64,000 nt of DNA, taken from positions 2,492,501 through 2,556,500 of the forward strand of contig WPIO01000021.1 in assembly GCA_009760855.2 (NCBI GenBank), in the 5' to 3' direction. The translations under genes and the position numbers were made by a program. Each line of letters opens with the position of its first letter. Within the stretch, counting starts at the first letter, position 1. Shown here piece by piece: positions 1 to 13,850 of this stretch. The notes under the pieces are model-generated. The model did not search any database, was not told the DNA's origin, and saw nothing but the letters and a program-made list of their open reading frames with translations. Source of the stretch: Cristatella mucedo. Lineage: Eukaryota; Bryozoa; Phylactolaemata; Cristatellidae.

Positions 1-334
1 GCTTTTGACGGAACGGACATAAACGATTAGTGACTAGTCGTAGTGTCTTTGGACTATGTCAGGTATAAAATATTACTGTGGGTTAAATGAACTGAAGCTT
101 CGTCGTTATTTTAGAAATTAATTACATTTTATCTTTTTATTTATACCAATTGGTCTACAAACAGCATTTGGCTCAACCTAACCTTCGCAACTTATAAGCT
201 TTGCATCTAACTGAATAGAATCCCGGATTTGAGAAATTCGCACTCAGGTGGCCATTAATTTCATGAATCTTATGGACGATAAGACTAACCAGAAGATTAT
301 GGGCGTGCCATGTCAAGACTGTTAAGTTCCAATG

Positions 335-362
335 GCTCTCTCTCTCTCTCTCTCTCTCTCTC
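335..362. repeat. (TC)n microsatellite
   Basis: An uninterrupted run of alternating T and C, about 28 bases. It creates an Arg-Glu repeat in a minus-strand open frame, which is therefore not a credible gene. Confidence 0.9.
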
Positions 363-2829
363 ACTAAGATTGGATTATAAAGCTCCACTCCAGTGACGTC
401 TGCTAGTAACCATAGCCAACTTTAAAAAAAATCTTTCGTTAAATAAACACACTGCCTTTGCTACCAAGGTGCCCTAACTTCAGCTCAGAAACACTGCCAA
501 GATCGGGGCCGCTACTGAGAAAAGAGCTCGCGGTTGTCCTGTGTGTGCGTGAACTGGATTAGGGAAGCTGTCACCACCATACCCGCGAATCACGGCTATC
601 ATTAGGCGGAATAAAAAGATATAGTCACGTAAAGATCAGTCAAATATTTGCTGAAAACGGTGCTCGAATTGGGATGCTGCACGGATGTGTACAGGGCATC
701 TACAACTGCGTGCATCACTTTCCCTGGCGCAGGACCGCAGCGCCGGAGCACGTTCAGAATAGCACGTTTGCCGAGATGCCTTCCATTTTTCCTAGCAGCT
801 AGCAACAGGAAAAAGATTCGCACACACTTTATGTGCTATTTTCCTAACGAGTTCACATTATTACAAGTGTTTGCATTACAGCCCGCCTTTTTGCGAATCA
901 CGAGCGGAAGAGGCACCTGACTGTAGACCTGGCGCTGCCGGTAGAGTAGGCGTTGAGGCCGAAGGTTCGAAGCCGAAGGTTGAAAGTCGGCAGTCTGTGC
1001 CTATTAGCTATTAGTGGCTTGGAAAGTCACGAGCTACCTAACCTTTAAGCTTCTCAGGCAAAAGAAAAATTTAGACCGAAGCCACGATAGTGGATTAGGT
1101 AATGTAACTATGCCACGGCTAAGAAGTGGTTCACTGAAATTACCTGTTAACCAGGCCCTCGCGTGTTGCGGACTTTATTGACACGGCAGCGTAAGTTGCA
1201 GACTAAGACGAAGCTGGCTGCATTCCCGACATTAAATTGGTCAACCACCGCTAAGCTGGCTTGGCCCAGCCCCCAGCTTTTAACAAAGGCTGCCGTGGAG
1301 GACAACCGACCTGCACCACACAGCTCGGACGATGGTGATGTGTGAGAGTATGATGAAGATCAGCCACCAACTTTTCTCTGGCTACGGTTTTGAGGGGCGC
1401 TCATTAATACCAATTAAAGCAGCGAAAATTGACCTATAGGCTATAGGCTGGGGACTGGCCATTACCTAGTCAGTCGGTCAGGCCACAGCCTCGGAGAACT
1501 CGTGGTAGAGTCTGCGATCTTCTGGTTGACGATCAAGTTCAGATTCATTAAATTTCTTCGAGATTTCTGATACCGAGCGGCGGCGGCGGCCGTTGAGAAT
1601 GGTCATTGATCTGGGGTTTTATTAATGTATGAAAGGAGTAGGAAGACATGATGTTCGGCGAAAGACGTGGTTCACTGGCAGCCCACGCGGAGGATGAATG
1701 CTGCTATCAGATGCAAGATGTCAGTTACCACGCAAGAGAACTAATTGACTCGACTGGAAACCTTAAGCAAGCAGTGCTCTACCTCAGTCTGAACCTCTTA
1801 ACATACGTCGCCTATGTTGGCGAGAAACTTGCAGTTTAGCCACTCACATGTAGCACAGTCTACGGTGAATTTACGTAAGACATCGAATAGCACTAAGGAG
1901 ACGGCTTCTCTCGCAATCTAGCACTGCAGATGTAGCCTACGCACCACTGTTTCGGCTTAACCAGAGAGGGAACAGGGGCAGGCGTGAGGGCAAGATTCTC
2001 ACGATGACTTACGTACCCTTAGGGTTCACTAGCCTGGTCAAGCTTATATATAATCCAATGCTCACCTAGCTCCGGCTAATCCCATTGTCTAAGCCCGCTC
2101 TGAGCAGGGTAAAGGCAAAGGTGAGACGATTAGTAGGTGACACTTCTGCTGCAGCTATTGGAAAGTATGGAACTGTGCTTTCGTGCACCGTTTTCGTGTC
2201 ACCTAGCTGCACGTAGCTTGTGCCGATAACCTGCTCCAACTACTGAACCACGTGACTGGTTGTGCGATTCGATGGCTTGGAAAGTTGTCCCCCACAGCCC
2301 TTTTACAGACTGCCTGAGATTAAAGCTGGTGTAGGATGGCTCAAAGTGGATCGAAGTGGACTCACAGCTGTGAGTTGTGACGGATTGATCGAATCTGGCG
2401 TCTTTGCAATATATTTCCATGGGAACGCATGATCGCGATGACATATAATTTAGGGGTTAAATTATCGAGATCGTGAGCAAAGATATTCGTCCGAAATTTA
2501 AAATTTATGCTTCCGGATTTCCGCTTCATTTTTAGCTTGATTAGAGAGCATTGTGGAGGATTGCAGTATCGCTGACTCCTCACTATAACACGGTAAAATC
2601 AAGTTTCGGCTACAAAAATAAACGGCTGAGCTGCTTTGTTTCCTTAACAAATACTTGTGCTAATAATTATCAAATGACTTAAGAAATTTGGGTGATTAGA
2701 ATGTCGTTTTTGGTCTTTCTAGAAATTTAGTTTCCGAGCATCGCATGCGGCAGTTGTTGTAAATCCATTGATCTTGAAAAGTGAGTATGAGTACCACTGG
2801 AATCCTGGCGGAAATTCAAATTGAAGACC

Positions 2830-3230
2830 AGGTGTGTGTGGGCGTGCTGGGATAATGTTCACGTGTGTGAGTACATGTATGTGTACCTGTGCGGAGAAAA
2901 TGCTCAATCATGTTTGTGTCGCTTATTATTACGTGTATTCGTGCATCTGTGTGTGGTTATATGTCCAGTTGTGCTCGTGCACGTGCAAGCACGTTTTTAA
3001 AGATGTGTTCGTAATTATAAGCTTATGCACGTGCTTGGTTTTTGGTTCATGCTCATTTGTATCCATGGAACTTCTGCATGAGCTTTCCCATGCATATGAT
3101 TGAGTGTTTGTGCGTGAATACAATTATGCACTTGCATGTGCACGTGAATGTGTATAAGTGTAAGTAAAGGCAATGCTCATTCTAGCAAGCTCATGGACGT
3201 GGGATATGAGTGCGCTGGTCTTGTGCATGT
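2830..3230. repeat. Degenerate TG/CA-rich low-complexity tract
   Basis: About 400 bases rich in TG, GTGT and CACGTG-like steps (for example GTGTGTGTGGGCGTG and CGTGCACGTGCAAGCACG). It resembles a decayed TG microsatellite. The open frames on both strands across it, cysteine-rich on the plus strand, come from the repeat composition. Confidence 0.6.
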
Positions 3231-5929
3231 GAAGACATATTAGGGTTGAAATGGTTTCTTCTTTGTCACGAGGGATATTTATAGCTATTGTGAGTACAAA
3301 TGCCTACTATGCTTAGTTGGTGAACGTATGGTTGCTCTCCATATGTAAAAAGAAACGTGAAAAGAAGGCTTATGCAAAATGTGTGCTTACAGATATTAGG
3401 CAAAGCCTGAGCTTTCTGTGGCGAAAGCGATCGATCAATTATACAAATTTGGCGAACATATGGTAATCAATTGCGTACAGCTTGCACAAATTGTTAAGGT
3501 GCAATGCAAGCAAATGGAGCTGCACAGTATCTTAGATGAAATCCAAGTTCGGATGAGTTGCTCTTTTCCACATAGCAATTGTTGCTAATCAATGCACCGA
3601 GGCTGTGAGAAACCCATGGTTAAAACGTCTTAGGTTGCAATCGTGCCCTTAGAGTATCATCACATTTAGTAATAGATTGACCTATTGTCTTCTTACCTCC
3701 TCCGAGTCGCAGATGGTATGGATAATTAGCAGGCAATGTTTTCTAAGGAGAATCAAAATCAAAACAAAAATCATCCCACACGAATCTGTTACGTGCAATA
3801 TTCAGCCAATTAAAGTGGAAACTAAATGCAATGACCAATTTATAGGGCCTAGATTAGCCGAAAGATTAAGGAAAGAGTTCACACTGCCCTCATTTGGACC
3901 TATGAAGCACTTTTCCACGTCCCTGGGTGCAGACATGCCTGCGTGTTAAACTCACCAGCTCCCTATCGCTCGATTTGCGTTGAACTCTATGTACACCGGG
4001 ATACCCGCTATGAATGCAAGCGTTGTTAAAAGTAAATTAGTGAATTCAATAAGATTTGTTACTTATACAATGGCACTCCACACGATAGAAAAAAACACAG
4101 AAGCCACTACCAATCATTACCGTTAAGCACACTGCAGACTTTAGAGAATCGTAGCTAGCTGCGGCTCAAGCCTAGTGGCTCTATGCAACTTTAATGCAAT
4201 GGAATACATATGCCAGAATGAAGCATTCGGCTAAACAAATAATGATTGATGCTCCATTCTTAGATCTGGCAAACTGGCAAACAACAAACTCTGGCAAACT
4301 TGGGTTTTGTATAAGGAACTTCATAAAGACAGCCCAACTCATAGGGCCAACATAGAAGACAGTCTTTAAATCTCTTCCCAAAGTTTGATATATTTGCCAG
4401 AAATTCACTTTCAACCTTGCTTATGTTTATTTATGTTTTTACAGTAGATGAGTTAATCACAAGTACCATTTAACGAACAACGGTTTTCAAGGTAAACACT
4501 GGTAATATTAACCAAAGGAACTTTAACCAGTTGGGATGCGACCATTGTAGGCAGAGCTATATACTACTTGTTTGCGAAAACATTTGGATTCGTAGATACT
4601 TTGCATTCATCTATTTAAAATGCCTTTAATCCTGTTATTCTCATGCTTACCAGTACACGATTTAATCTACGCTACTTCCAAGAGGCCAGACAATGTCAAA
4701 GGCTATGATGACAGTAATAGTTGTTTTAGTATTCTGAGCTAAGTATGATACGTATTTGCTTTGTGTGATTAAATCCATGCTAATCGCTAACATTTACCTC
4801 GATAGGTAAAGGTGAGCACCTTAACTACTGTACTAAACCAGCGAGGCATGAAAACCGATTGTTGAACATCAGGGATTATTGAGCGCTCGAGCACTTGAGG
4901 AAAGGGCAACGCAACCTCTAGACCTGGATGCGAGATTCCACGACTGAAGACTAATTATTCGTATACCTTATTAGCCGTTCGTATAATCACTTGCCTACCC
5001 GGAGTAAGCAAAGCTCTTCCAAAGTCTGAACTTGTTCCTGCATGCCCACGAGAGCGATAAATCGGCAAATCAGCTGATTAACTCAGAATCTAACAGTGTT
5101 TTTTGCGAAACACGAATATTAGAGTCTCGACACAGATAAAGTGTCGTTGCTAACTAGTAAGAAATACTTTTGTTAGTGCCACCATAATTTTAGTACGGCT
5201 TAATCGTATGTTTGTAATCTACCCAACTGACGGCCGGCTCGTATGGCTGTGGCCCGAATTACTTGCTGCAGCGGAGGAATTATCAAACAGTTAATGGTAA
5301 TAAGCAAATTTTCGACAAGCAGCATGTGGCTAGAGGTAACATGTACAGTGTCAGCCCGCGTAAGCACAGACGGGATATATGGCTTTCCTTGTCATGTCCA
5401 AGATGTATTTAATAATATCCTTCAACCTAACTTCTAAGACTGGTGGAATTGTGCAGCGCTCACCACTGGCGTGAAGTGTGACTCAAGCAGGGCTCCTCGG
5501 TGGAGGTAGATGAGCATCGATTCGGTCTCTAGATCGCGGCTCCTGGAAAAACCGTGACGTTATCGGTTCTCAGGGTCGACTGAATGTGTAAGGCCAAAAC
5601 AATGGGCTTCCAGTAGTGTCCCGAGTGTCGGCCTTGGCATTTGAGCTGATTTTTTGCTCTAAGCCAGCAAGCAAACCCCTAGCGTTGTTACCTGTCATGG
5701 CCTCCGCTGAGTACCTGTAAAGCTCAGTGGCTGTCGATGTGACTACGCTAGCTGTGTATGAGGACTATCGTGGCAGCAGCGCCACCATTATGCGTCGAGC
5801 ATCGGTCAAAACTAGCGCTTTTATAATCGCTCTGAAATTCCGGAAATGAGCCTCGCGACTCGTGCTCCCGAGCAGCCTAGCTGATGTACCTGCAGCAGTC
5901 TACCTCGCTATGTATAGCTCACCCGCATT

Positions 5930-8300
5930 CGTTACCTTCGTGCAATAAAGCCATCAAAAAGCCGTCTCCCACACAACACCGCTTGCGTGTTTCGCCATTC
6001 TCCGTTCTTCTTTTTCGCACCGGCGTCACGAGATTAAAATGCCACAGCTGATAACGGCAACGAGACTGCAAACGTGCCGTGGCGGTCACGTGGTTCTGCC
6101 CCAGCCAAAGCTTCGCCGGCCCGATGTTCGGGCGACAGACTGGCACGTTTTTACCGTATCCATGCCCCACACTTTCGTTCGTTTCTTGTCCTATGGCCTT
6201 GATGTGGACGCTATCCAATCTCTCCGTCTCTCTCTTTTTTATGTCTCGTGCTCAGGAGTATCGTACCCGAAGGCTCGCACGCCCGAGCGTTTCACCCGCA
6301 TCGCCTGAGTGCAATACAGTCGTCATCGCACCCACAGCATAAAGGGGCTTTGCCATTCGGCACCCTGTTTGTCCCGCCCCGTGCGGCGTGTGCTGGCGGT
6401 TGCAAGTGATGACATCATGAGGTTGACTCGGCAGGAAACCTTAATCAACCTGAACTGCTCGACTCAAAAGTGCAACTTGTCAACCAACCAACAGCGAACC
6501 ATAGACGTTTCCTTCGCAAGTACGCCGTAACTACAAGCTGGCCGCGGCAGTGCTCTCAGCCACATTAATTGCTGCCCGGCTATGACTATGACAGCCACAG
6601 CTATGACTATGACAGCCCGGCTATGACAGCCACAATATGCGCTGTTCAGCAACGAACGCCGCCGCTGAAGTGCTGTCCGGCCGCCGGACTCACAACACGC
6701 CTCGACTGCGCTCGACATTTTTACCCGCGGCCGGTTTACCGCGTTCGCTTCTCACACAGCGTTGCGGAACGTCGCTTCGGTTCACACCGAGCTATTGGGG
6801 GAGCCTTTGTTGCAGTGGCATTGCCGTCGCCAGCTTCCGCCCCATCCGATGCTCGCCGAGCCCAACGGTTGCTCTACACGCCGGCAAACGACCATGTCCT
6901 TTGCCCACATTTTCCCGACCGCCCAACTGCCGGGCCTCATGGACACTGATCTTCTCTCGCCCTCTGTTTTGTCGCCTCGTGCGCCGGACCAGCGTACTCG
7001 ACGGCTACTAACCGGTATGTGCGCTCGCACGCCTGCGCCGCCTGCGTACAATGCTGCCGCGGTCTCATCCAAAACACGGATGTGGAGGCTTCGCCGCTCT
7101 CCACACTTCTTAATCGCGCCGCCGCCTCGTGGCCTGCCCCCCCCAGTACTACAGTCGGCAGCATGAGATTAAATATTACTGCGTCAGCACTGTTGAATTC
7201 AGTTCCACAGCCTCAGACTTTCAGAGCAAAAGCGACTGTCGCCACGTCTTTAATCCAATTTATTTTGCAACGAGGAATTGAGGACAGGGTGTGGTTAGAA
7301 CTGGTGCAGCTTTTCAGTTACTTACGACGGAGTGGAATAACTTCTGGTCTTGTGATTGTTAGAAAAAACTATGACTCATATTCATTGAATGTGGTTCCCG
7401 AATTATAACGTCTAGAAATAAGTTATATGATAACGTGTGTCCACGAAGAATAAAAGCTTAAGCCATTGAATAGGGAGTTAGCTGTGTAGCCTAGTTCCAG
7501 GGGTCAAAAGCTACTTCCTGCCGAGCCCCGCCACACTCCGGCCACACAGCCGCTCGCCATGCCGCTGAGCTAAGGTAAGACGAGCGGCCTTTAGGTTAGA
7601 CCTCTTCATAATATCGCATGTGCCAACAGCAACAGGGAACTAAACAAGTCTACAGGGGAAGATCCTATACAAACTACACTATAGGGGCTCAAGGCGACGA
7701 CGCAAGCGCGAACAGACGTGCTATTTGTCTGTCGGCTTCTTGGGTACCGATGTTGTACCGACTCCGTTCCAATAGTACGAGCGTACACCGTAAAAGATCC
7801 GACTAGCTGTGTAACTGCTTGGCAAGGCGGATTCGACGTCTACCGCAGTCGAGCGCTTCTTTAACCGAAAGACGCCAACTCATGGGGCCGCGAACATGCT
7901 ACACTGGGAATGTGGAATACACAAGTCACAACTACGAGCTGGTTATCCAGCTTCGCTCGGGCCTTGGGCACTTGTCGCCTTGCGTTCGTGGCCGCATCGC
8001 CGGAGCACGCCTGCAACCATCCAGGTACATAACTCGGCGAGACCGGGAGCCTCCAATACCACGGCTTACTCGGCCTAGGTCTCCTACCAAAAAGCCCCGG
8101 TGACCACTCGTCTCCCTATATGCGGACATGCCATAGGTCAGACCCCGGCCTCGTTGGCGACCCTTCCTGAATTAAAGCCGTCCTATCCCAGCCAATCGCA
8201 CCTAGCATGGGCACAGCTGTGCTCCCGGATTTTTCACTCTGCAACTAACGCTGGCTGGTTCTCGCGGCAACAGAACCTTTCGAGAGATGATTTACAGCAC
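5930..8300. other. GC- and CpG-rich island, origin unknown
   Basis: Base composition changes sharply here from AT-rich surroundings to GC-rich sequence with many CpG dinucleotides. Several frames stay open on both strands at once (for example about 6569-6949, 6637-7011, 6762-7166 and 7819-8103 on plus), which is what GC-rich DNA does by chance; none resembles a known protein. Possible readings are a CpG island over an unseen first exon (a CCCGCCCC box near 6377 and a TGACATCA motif near 6409 would suit a promoter), or the remains of a GC-rich mobile element. No LTR or terminal repeat was found. Confidence 0.45.
6581..6634 (+). repeat. Short minisatellite, unit about 20 bp
   Basis: Two full units and one partial unit of a repeat built on CTATGACTATGACAGCC. 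In one plus-strand frame it reads as tandem Tyr-Asp-Tyr-Asp-Ser. It lies inside the CpG-rich island. Confidence 0.8.
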
Positions 8301-11300
8301 GGCCATTGAAAACGCTAATAAACTTCCACCACTTTCAAATAAAGTTCTCAACGCCATAGAGACAGACTAGGTATTTTTTGTATGTGCGCGCATTCGCGAC
8401 GGCCGTATTGAGCTACGTTCGGCTTACCAGCGTGCGTTGGCGATGGTCCCCAAAAGTGGCTAATCTCGTTCCTAATGCTCAGAGCTTCGCCGGCATACCG
8501 GCATTCGTCTAGAGTTGGCCAAGACTAGCATCTTTGCCAGCTCAGTGATTGCGGCCAAGTCCTGTCTGGATATGCTTTGCCGCCGTAACGCTTTCACTGG
8601 TGTGAAGTAGCAGCCATGACGTGCCGCAGCTCTCGCTCGGCTCCATGACCGGAAGCTACATTACAGCTCCGCTGCCAAGGCGTCAACTGACTGCCTATTG
8701 CATGGCTTCGTCCTTAATGTAATGTAATGTAATGCAATGTATCTCCGTCAGTAATGCTGCCTTGGCCATAGAAGCTTGCTCAATTGCTTCGTAGCCATTA
8801 AAATTCACGAACCACGAGTAGCGAATGTCTGTCATAATTAATTTGATTTGGCGTGCCCAAGTTTTACTACGCCCTGTGTAAAATGAGGCCGTCCTAGGCG
8901 GGGGATAACTTAAAGCCTAGGAAATATGGAAGCTAGTAAAAGCTTTGCGTTGTCACCTCAGCAAGCGCCATCATAAATTACCGCTCAGGATTTTCCGACG
9001 CATTCTTCGCAGATATATTTATAGCTACATTGTCTTTATCTTCCTCACTAGTAGCTATTCCAAAAAAAGTTGTATTCGTCTCATTTCCAAAATCCTTGGG
9101 TTTTAAGACTTTCGTTCGTCAGAATTTTACTTGGCTAGAGACAGGACGTAGCGTTCCGGTGCACCACTACCTTGATTGGTAGCTGAAAATTACAGAACAT
9201 GATGAATACGGAGGACAGAAGGAGGAGCGCACTAATAATAAAATTTATGAGAGAAATGACTAATTCAAATCACCATTCTTTAATTGGAATTAGCTTAGCG
9301 ATTCGGACGTGTCTCTGCCTTCATTTCAGTTGCCCAATCTGTACGTCATGCGAGACGCATTTCAGGGTCAATTGTTGCTAACAGTTTCTAAGTTGCTAGT
9401 TTCCCAAGTACGCCAATCTCTTTTAAAAATCTATTAAGTTTTTGGCGGTACGTTTGATGCAATCTGCCGGCATAGTAGACTGGTGACTCAACGGGACCGT
9501 ATAAATGCAAAAATTTAGGCCAATACAATATTGCGGCTAAGAAAGATTTGGCATAATAATCACATGGCACCTGCAGTGGTTGTAGGGTGATAAGGCAATC
9601 ATCACGAGGTGGGTTAGAGCCAGGGTCGATTGCCAGCCAAAAAGACTATCTTAAAAAAGTGAGCTAAAGAGCTCAATTGTTAGGTGGATAATCGTGGTAA
9701 TACTTACAATATCTTTGTCGTATGACGCTCTTAGAAAAATAAATCTCTTACTGTGCACTTTAAATTAGCTATAAAGAAAGCTATTCTGTAAAATCAGCTG
9801 CACGCCTCCTGCTTGGCCATGCCAGTACCAAAGATAACATCTGCTGGAACGCTTAGTCATATCCGGTTGAGCTCCCCAGTAGTGGAATGAGGAAGCGCAT
9901 TAAATAAACGGGTAGCTGAGAATCCCAGAGTAGTGCCTGGCAAACCCATTCTAGGCCTACTGAGCCTCCTGATCAACAGCTAATGCTATACTGTTCCTGC
10001 CTGCAGGTTTTGTGGTCCAAAGCAGCTTCGGTTGCACCACAGTTTTAAGTCAGATTCTGCACCATCGTCTATGGCGGCTACAAAAAGCCTACCTTTACTT
10101 TGCCAATCGGACCTAGCTTGCTGAGGGGTTATCTCTGGATACCAAGGGATGTTACAATTTGAATAGATTAAAGTTATGAATTACAATGACCACTAGGTCA
10201 GCGATCTGCAAGGTAATCCCTGCCTACCCTTCATCAAGAAGTGTAATTGAAACTGTTCAAAGATAGTCAAGTATCCTGTTGGCATCCTAGGGAGGCGAGG
10301 CTCGAGGTTTTTTAAAGTCAAAACTAACCCCAAAAATAAAACCTGGGCTTCGAAATGCATTGCATAGATGTCCACAAGAGCTCCTTGCGGGCACACGCTT
10401 GTATGTGTAAGCGAGTGCGTAATCTCTTGAGCTGTAGCTTGATCTACTAGTTTCCGTCAGGAGAATCCAGAGCATTGACGTGAACGGACATCGATCACCG
10501 AGGAGCCACTGAAGTATCGTATAGCTCAATGCACTGTGCTTGGTGTGCTTCCTTTCAAAGTTGAAACAACGCTCGCGATGCTTAAGCACGGGAAAGCGTT
10601 TTAAATGGTCAATTTAAGCAATATATAAAAGATTTTAAATCAAGAGCAATTGCATTTCGTTTTACGGTTCTAGTGCTGCAAAAAGACTGGTACCAATAAT
10701 TTGGCTTAAATTTTCACAAGCCGAACAGTTTTTATGCATAGAAACTGATACTAATCTCATCAAAAGCAATGTATAAGGTTTTATTTCCCACAAAAGCTAG
10801 CATGCACTTTTCGCCGAAGTTAACAATATAAAGTAAATGGAATCTCACTGGTATCTCCCTGGCAAAAAAAAATCTGGTCATATGCTTAGGCCGGGCTCAT
10901 GGTGTAGATAGAGTGGCTAAAAAGAAGGGGAGCCTCGCTAGGATGGCTTTTCCTGAGCTTTACGTGCTAAAAGCGTGCCGTTGTGCGATTCATTACTTAA
11001 CTCAAGTTCGTCTCAGCAAAGCAGAACAGGCATTGTTAAATATTTTTTTAAGGATCAGTGTCTAGAATTACCTGCAGAGAAATTTCACAGTCTGTCATCT
11101 ATGTGAGTTGAAACGTAATTGCCATAATTTAGCTGTGCTATTAACCTTGCTCGGCTGTCACAGACACCTGGTAACTTCATCCATTGAAAAATACAGTCGA
11201 CTCCCCTAATTAGCAAGCAATATGAGAGGCTAATAGGCATTATTATTTTTGGAGTATTCCCTTATTATACGCGGAAATTATGAGTGCAGCAAAAGTTTCT

Positions 11301-13850
11301 CATGATCATTTAAATTATCATCTTAGTCGGCCGCACAGGCGACTGGCCTCCGATGCAGCAATAGGTTAACTCTTAGGATTAATAGTCCAGAAAGTAGAAG
11401 CCGGTGCTAAATAGCTTCACCACAATTTGATAAGATTGCAGAGTAAGTTACCTACACGTTATAAGGCCGAGATTTCAAGATATTATTTATAGCTGGCGTA
11501 ACCAGTTTAGTAGATGATTTGCTTGGGAAAACAGGCCAATCCATATTTTCTCCCAGTAGTAATACATATGTACATTGAAGTTGATACCGACACATGATGC
11601 GTCCACGAAGCTATCTTATTTTCAAATTGTTGAGTTTTCAAAGCATATCGTATTTTTTTTTTAGAAAAAAGCCATGAATGTAGCTGCTTTAAAATCCGCA
11701 GATTAAATCTCACGGTCTCACTATACTACAATTTTTAGCAGACCCTTTTGACTAGTTTTGTAAAGGAAGAACTACGGAAGGCGAACCTCCGGGTGAGCTC
11801 CCTCTCACTTGATTTTGAAGTAGCAATATAAATTAGTTATTTGAGCTCAGTAGAATATTTACAATCTTCCTTGCAAGTAAGAATTATTAAAAAATATACT
11901 GTTAATTTTGGCTGCTAGGGAAACTAAGGCCTGCCTACTAAAAGTTGATGGTGGCCACCTAACAGGCAGCAATGAAAGGCTTATCTACCCTTGCAGTTAG
12001 CTGGATGGCATCCAGGAACCTAACGACGTAATATACACCATGTCCAGCAAGCTATTTCATTTATGGGGCTGAGGAAATAAACCACAGTACACAAACCAAA
12101 AATGTTTCGCTAGGCGCCTAAGACATCTTGGTTTCTCATAGCCAAACTCCATGCTTCTGAGAACTAGGTCGAGTCGCGAGAATTTTTATGTCAAAAAACC
12201 GAAAGTCTCAGATCCAAGAAATAACTTTTCAGAATTTTCCAGCTTTTTGAAGGACCACCAGGGCAAAACTTTGCTCTCTGTGGAATGACAAAGTTAAATT
12301 GTAGCAACTTGTGGACTACCTAATTATGCTGATCCAACTGCTAAAAATCATATTATGCCATGTGAAACAATCTTTTCATTACTCCAGAGAAGTAGTTGAA
12401 AGCCTTCAGGTATTTTCGAAAAATTTTTTTAGAAGCTTTTTTACTTACCATTCGAAGACTCTTTATGAGTGGGAACACAAATAACAGAGAGAGCACTAAT
12501 TGAGTTTATTGAATTGCAACATGAAATCAGCCGTACACTCTAAAACATCAATCCGTCACTTGCGATATCCGGGCAAACGCTTACTTGAGCCACTTCACAT
12601 ATACTCCATGAAAACTTTGCAAGCTCCCCATCAAGCCGTGAGTTGACTTAAAGATCATCCTTTTGTTTTGAAGGTTGATTCACTTGCTTTAAAAAGCTTA
12701 ACTGTTTGACGTCCTTGCCTCGCCACTGTGCTATCACGAGCCAGCCTCTCTTTCCATTCGGTAGTCTCGCCAGCCACTCATCCCAAATCGACTTTCTATT
12801 TGCCACCGAGGCCCCAGCTCGTGCTGCACACCGAAAGTCTTGAACTATCACATCACTTAGATTGCTACAATTACTGACCTTGCATCATTTACGTCTCAGC
12901 TATAGACGCATTCCCTCAAATCCGGTGACCTTGTCGTGTTGGATCCCTGCTTGACTGGCTTTGCTTGCCAGCTGCAAAATCGCACGCACTTTACTAGCCA
13001 AAGTCCAAATAGTTATGTATCCGAGTGTCTTATTATTTAATTGAGCATGCAGGTCTCAGTAAGACTCTTTTTAACTGCTGCACGATAACTATCATTCTTG
13101 TGACCAACCTTCGATGATTTATTCTCCTGCTGGGATTTGTTCAGTGCATGAATAGAGGTAAAGTTAACGATAATATACAGACTACCTATTTTAACTGTTA
13201 TCCTTATTATTGCAATAAGCCCTCCATAGCTGCAGATTAACTATTCCACAGAGTTTATATTTAACTTTTGAGTTTGAGCTTGGCATTCCTAACAAGTCTA
13301 AAGGCCATGTGCAGAACCCTGTAGCATTTTCGTGTGTAAACCGTGCTTAAATAGATACAAATTAATTGAAGGCATCGGGAATCTTCGTGTTGAGTATTTA
13401 ACCAGACAAGTAGGTCAGGTGTAGGAGTAAGCAGTAGTGACGAGATAAAAATTTTTGGAGAATAGTTTCAATTTCCAGGTTCTTCAAGTTTCAAGAATAG
13501 AATACAATATTTTACGCTCTAGGAGAAATATTTTTCGCACATACAAAAATCTACATATTTTAGACGCGCCGAAATCATTTGTAGTAGGATTTTGGAGTAT
13601 ATTGTAATCGATTAATATCAAAACAAGATTATATTTATTTATATAATGCGTCTATCTACATGAGCCATAAACAAAGTTAATCAGTTTTCAAAGGGATATT
13701 TGACACGTGGCTTATTCGTTGGGCTGTTAAAATAAATACTGTAATCATTCAATAGAAAGAGGCAAATATTTCTTGACTACTAGATCAGAATGAGCTCAGA
13801 AAAATCAGAAATAAAATAAGTCATGGCCTATTTCACCAATTAGTAGCTGT
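8300..13850. other. Intergenic DNA, no recognisable gene
   Basis: AT-rich sequence with no recognised coding region. The longest frames (for example 10287-10589 and 12648-12851 on the minus strand) have no family resemblance. At about 11192 there is a short stretch resembling the terminal inverted repeat of a pogo/Tigger element. Confidence 0.5.
8717..8741. repeat. (AATGT)n microsatellite
   Basis: Five units of a TAATG/AATGT pentamer with one substitution. It lies just beyond the CpG-rich island. Confidence 0.8.

Larger units (their letters stand above)
1..5920. other. Intergenic DNA, no recognisable gene
   Basis: No open frame here resembles a known protein family or shows a convincing exon pattern; frames of 60-90 codons occur but look like chance. 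The region holds a short TC run near 335-362, a short CGG run near 1576-1590, and a TG-rich tract at 2830-3230. Around 4800-4850 there is a weak match, on the minus strand, to the A-box end of the tRNA-derived SINE seen elsewhere in the window, but no B box was found, so it is not called. Confidence 0.5.

Noticed and set aside
2834-3123. Cysteine-rich frame that might be a small secreted peptide
   Set aside because: It is produced by the degenerate TG repeat and the opposite strand is open too; there is no signal peptide followed by a regular cysteine pattern.
4795-4850. A-box-like sequence of a SINE on the minus strand
   Set aside because: No B box and no tail were found at the right distance.
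6569-7408. Several overlapping plus and minus frames of 90-134 codons
   Set aside because: GC-rich composition keeps many frames open at once; no motif, no consistent start and no homology recognised.
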